A stretch of DNA of 7,592 nucleotides from JAJZQH01 sp041658465 (GTDB lineage: Bacteria; UBA10199; 2-02-FULL-44-16; JAAZCA01). The stretch lies in NCBI GenBank assembly GCA_041658465.1, contig JBBAAC010000119.1, positions 1-7,592 of the forward strand, given 5' to 3'. Position numbers and translations under genes: made by a program. A model generated the notes under the pieces. It had not been told where the DNA came from. It saw only the letters and a program-made list of their open reading frames with translations, and did not search any database. Numbering within the stretch: position 1 is the stretch's first letter; each line of letters starts with the position of its first letter. Positions 6,113 to 7,592 of this stretch are shown piece by piece.

Positions 6113-6128
6113 TCTTTCTGGTAATAAT
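6099..6128 (+). promoter_or_regulatory. Candidate promoter of the NamZ-family gene, suggesting a leaderless mRNA
   Basis: AATAAT at 6123-6128 matches the -10 consensus in 5 of 6 positions. TGGTCA at 6099-6104 matches the -35 consensus in 4 of 6, with an 18-nt spacer. A transcript from this promoter would start at about 6134-6136, on the ATG itself. This fits the absence of any Shine-Dalgarno before that ATG. Tentative. Confidence 0.4.
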
Positions 6129-6133
6129 GCGCC

Positions 6134-7300
6134 ATGCGTCTGGGAATCGATATATTGATGGAGGAGCAGCGCTCCCTCATCGAGGGAAAGCGGCTGGGTA
6201 TACTCGCGCACGCTGCGAGCGTGGACCCTGCGGGATATCACACGGTCGATCGCATAGCGGATGAGCGCAAACTCACTGTCGCCGCGCTCTTCGGCCCGGA
6301 GCACGGCCTCGCCACAAAGGCGCAGGATATGGAGTCAGTGGAGTCGCGGCTCGACGCGGCCAGCGGCATTCCGATCCACAGCCTCTACGGCACCACCCTC
6401 GACTCGCTCAAGCCCACCAGGGAAATGCTCGCGAATATCGATACGCTGATCATCGACCTGCAGGATGTGGGAAGCCGCTACTACACCTACGTCTGGACCG
6501 CGCTCCTGTGCATAGAGGCATGCGCCGAGTTCGGAAAAGAGGTGATCGTCTGCGACCGGCCGAATCCGATCTCCGGCGAGATCGTGGAAGGGCCGGGGAT
6601 AGACCCGGGCTTTGAATCCTTTGTCGGGCTTGCATCGTTGCCTGTCAGGCATGGCTTGACGATCGGCGAGATCGTTCATTGGCTGAACATTCGCGAGCAT
6701 ATCGACTGTAAAATCAACGTAGTGCAAATGGAGGGGTGGCAGCGGCGCATGAGCTGGCCGGATACCGGGCTTGCCTGGATCAAGCCGTCGCCGAATATGC
6801 GCTCTTACACGGCAGCCCTGCTCTATCCGGGCATGTGCCTCGTCGAGGCCACGAACCTCTCCGAGGGCCGCGGCACTGACACGCCGTTTGAGATTGTGGG
6901 CGCGCCATTCTTCGATACAGAGGGGTTCGTCAAGGCGTTTGAGGCCATTGGGCTGCCGGGTATCCATGCCGTACCCACGGCCTTTATCCCTACTCGGCAG
7001 AAGTGGATGGGCAGGATGTGCCAGGGAGTGCGCTGGGTCGTCTCCGATGCCCTGGCATTCCGCCCCTTTCTCACAGGACTCGCCTTTGTGTGGCTCTCGC
7101 ACAACCTGTACAAAAATGACGGCTTTGAGTGGCGGGTAGCGCCCTACGAGTTCGTGACCGAACGTCCGGCCATCGACCTGCTCACGGGCTCTTCGCGGTT
7201 CCGGGAGGCAGTTGAGGGCCTCTCGATCGACGGCCTGAAGGCGCTTGCCGAAACGCCGCCCGCGCTGCTTGAAGCACGCGATCGCGCGCTCATCTATTAA
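6134..7300 (+). CDS. namZ: DUF1343 / NamZ-family protein (probable exo-beta-N-acetylmuramidase)
   Basis: Members of this family (DUF1343, characterised as NamZ) remove MurNAc from the non-reducing end of peptidoglycan fragments during cell-wall turnover and recycling. The 388-residue product covers the whole domain. Visible blocks are FGPEHGLA (53-60), IIDLQDVGSRYYTYVWT (106-122), DRPNPISG with VEGP (141-154), SFVGLASLPVRHGLTIGEI (162-180), SWPDTGLAWIKPSPNM (207-222), and YPGMCLVEATNLSEGRGTDTPFE (231-253, in which Glu/Arg-rich SEGRGT is typical). An in-frame TAA at 6125-6127 means the ATG at 6134 is the earliest possible start. The protein therefore has no signal peptide and begins directly at the domain. 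No Shine-Dalgarno precedes it. Divergent from the OPT gene across a 203-nt gap. The family call is strong; the activity is by homology only and the cytoplasmic location is inferred. Confidence 0.9.
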   Translation: MRLGIDILMEEQRSLIEGKRLGILAHAASVDPAGYHTVDRIADERKLTVAALFGPEHGLATKAQDMESVESRLDAASGIPIHSLYGTTLDSLKPTREMLANIDTLIIDLQDVGSRYYTYVWTALLCIEACAEFGKEVIVCDRPNPISGEIVEGPGIDPGFESFVGLASLPVRHGLTIGEIVHWLNIREHIDCKINVVQMEGWQRRMSWPDTGLAWIKPSPNMRSYTAALLYPGMCLVEATNLSEGRGTDTPFEIVGAPFFDTEGFVKAFEAIGLPGIHAVPTAFIPTRQKWMGRMCQGVRWVVSDALAFRPFLTGLAFVWLSHNLYKNDGFEWRVAPYEFVTERPAIDLLTGSSRFREAVEGLSIDGLKALAETPPALLEARDRALIY

Positions 7301-7359
7301 TTCTCAATTTCTACGCAACTTTATTGCCCGGCTGCCGAAGAAAGCAGTTGGAGGTGGTT

Positions 7360-7592
7360 ATGTTGCTTCCCCTGGTTTTGTTTACCGTATTCCTGGCCGG
7401 CTGCGCCTCTGCCCTGACGGCGGCAAAGCCCGCCTCCGGGCAGCCTCTGCCTGGCAACAGGCGCGATGAAAAATCCGTCGGCGACGGATACGTGGAGACG
7501 ATGAACTCTGCCGCAAAGCAGAGCAAGCGGCCGGACACCAGGTTCCGCATCTATACCCTGTTTTCGCCGGACTGCCTGATGTGCAAATCCCA
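7360..7592 (+). CDS. Lipoprotein with CxxC motif, possible thioredoxin-fold protein, 5' end only
   Basis: GGAGG at 7350-7354 with 5-nt spacing precedes the ATG at 7360, and the frame stays open to the window edge (77 whole codons). A short hydrophobic N-terminus leads to the lipobox LAGC, with the lipidated Cys at residue 15, so an envelope lipoprotein is predicted. The N-region lacks Lys/Arg before the hydrophobic stretch, which is unusual for a Sec signal. A Gly/Pro/Ala-rich linker follows, then FRIYTLFSPDCLMCKS (62-77). This looks like a beta-strand leading into a CxxC pair (Cys72, Cys75) as in thioredoxin-like proteins. The domain is cut, so the fold is a suggestion. It lies 59 nt after the NamZ-family gene with no visible terminator between them, so co-transcription is possible. 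Specific function not recognised. Confidence 0.75.
   Translation, partial: MLLPLVLFTVFLAGCASALTAAKPASGQPLPGNRRDEKSVGDGYVETMNSAAKQSKRPDTRFRIYTLFSPDCLMCKS

Noticed and set aside
6335..7102. 255-codon minus-strand open frame antisense to the NamZ-family gene
   Set aside because: No domain features, and it lies wholly within a gene with strong family motifs.
7301..7359. Terminator between the NamZ-family gene and the lipoprotein gene
   Set aside because: No stable stem followed by a T-tract was found in this 59-nt gap.
1..7592. Defence system, prophage or insertion sequence
   Set aside because: All genes are recognisable transport, catabolic, envelope or surface-protein types. No nuclease, integrase, transposase or phage gene is present.

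Overview
The window (7592 bp) looks like the chromosome of a Gram-negative, fairly GC-rich, free-living bacterium. Supporting signs are a periplasmic-type nucleotidase with a Sec signal peptide, a lipobox lipoprotein, strong AGGAGG-type ribosome sites, and short palindromic repeats in the intergenic spaces. The style (FG-GAP surface protein, heptamer repeats, CTCCCC/GGGGAG repeat) recalls deltaproteobacteria-like environmental genomes. That placement is an impression; no marker gene here fixes the taxon. No transposase, integrase, tRNA, rRNA or CRISPR array was seen.

Layout. (1) Positions 1-503, plus strand: the 3' end of an FG-GAP (integrin-type beta-propeller) protein, AT-richer than the rest, ending inside a perfect 15-bp terminator stem. 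(2) Positions 516-5930, minus strand, transcribed right to left: an OPT-family transporter, peptidase T (pepT), a RidA imine deaminase and a UshA/5'-nucleotidase-family periplasmic phosphohydrolase. (3) Positions 5931-6133: a divergent intergenic region with a structured leader for the OPT gene and a candidate promoter for the plus-strand gene. (4) Positions 6134-7300, plus strand: a DUF1343/NamZ-family protein (exo-beta-N-acetylmuramidase family). (5) Positions 7360-7592, plus strand: the 5' end of a lipoprotein with a CxxC motif, cut by the window edge.

How the genes may work together: OPT transporters import oligopeptides (some members carry metal chelates), PepT releases the N-terminal residue of tripeptides, RidA removes reactive enamine/imine by-products of amino-acid catabolism, and the periplasmic nucleotidase releases phosphate and nucleosides. 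This reads as a nutrient-scavenging cluster. The divergent NamZ protein belongs to a family that trims MurNAc from peptidoglycan fragments, so wall-fragment scavenging could be part of the same theme (inference).

The most unusual content is non-coding. The three gaps inside the minus-strand cluster are each about 100 nt and each is largely filled by a long inverted-repeat element. Two are hairpins built from 7-nt tandem units (GRCAYGA on one arm, TCNTGYY on the other). One is a double-palindrome CTCCCC/GGGGAG element. A third heptamer family (TGGTCNN) lies in the divergent gap. The OPT leader can be drawn as two mutually exclusive hairpins, one terminator-like and one that covers the ribosome-binding site.
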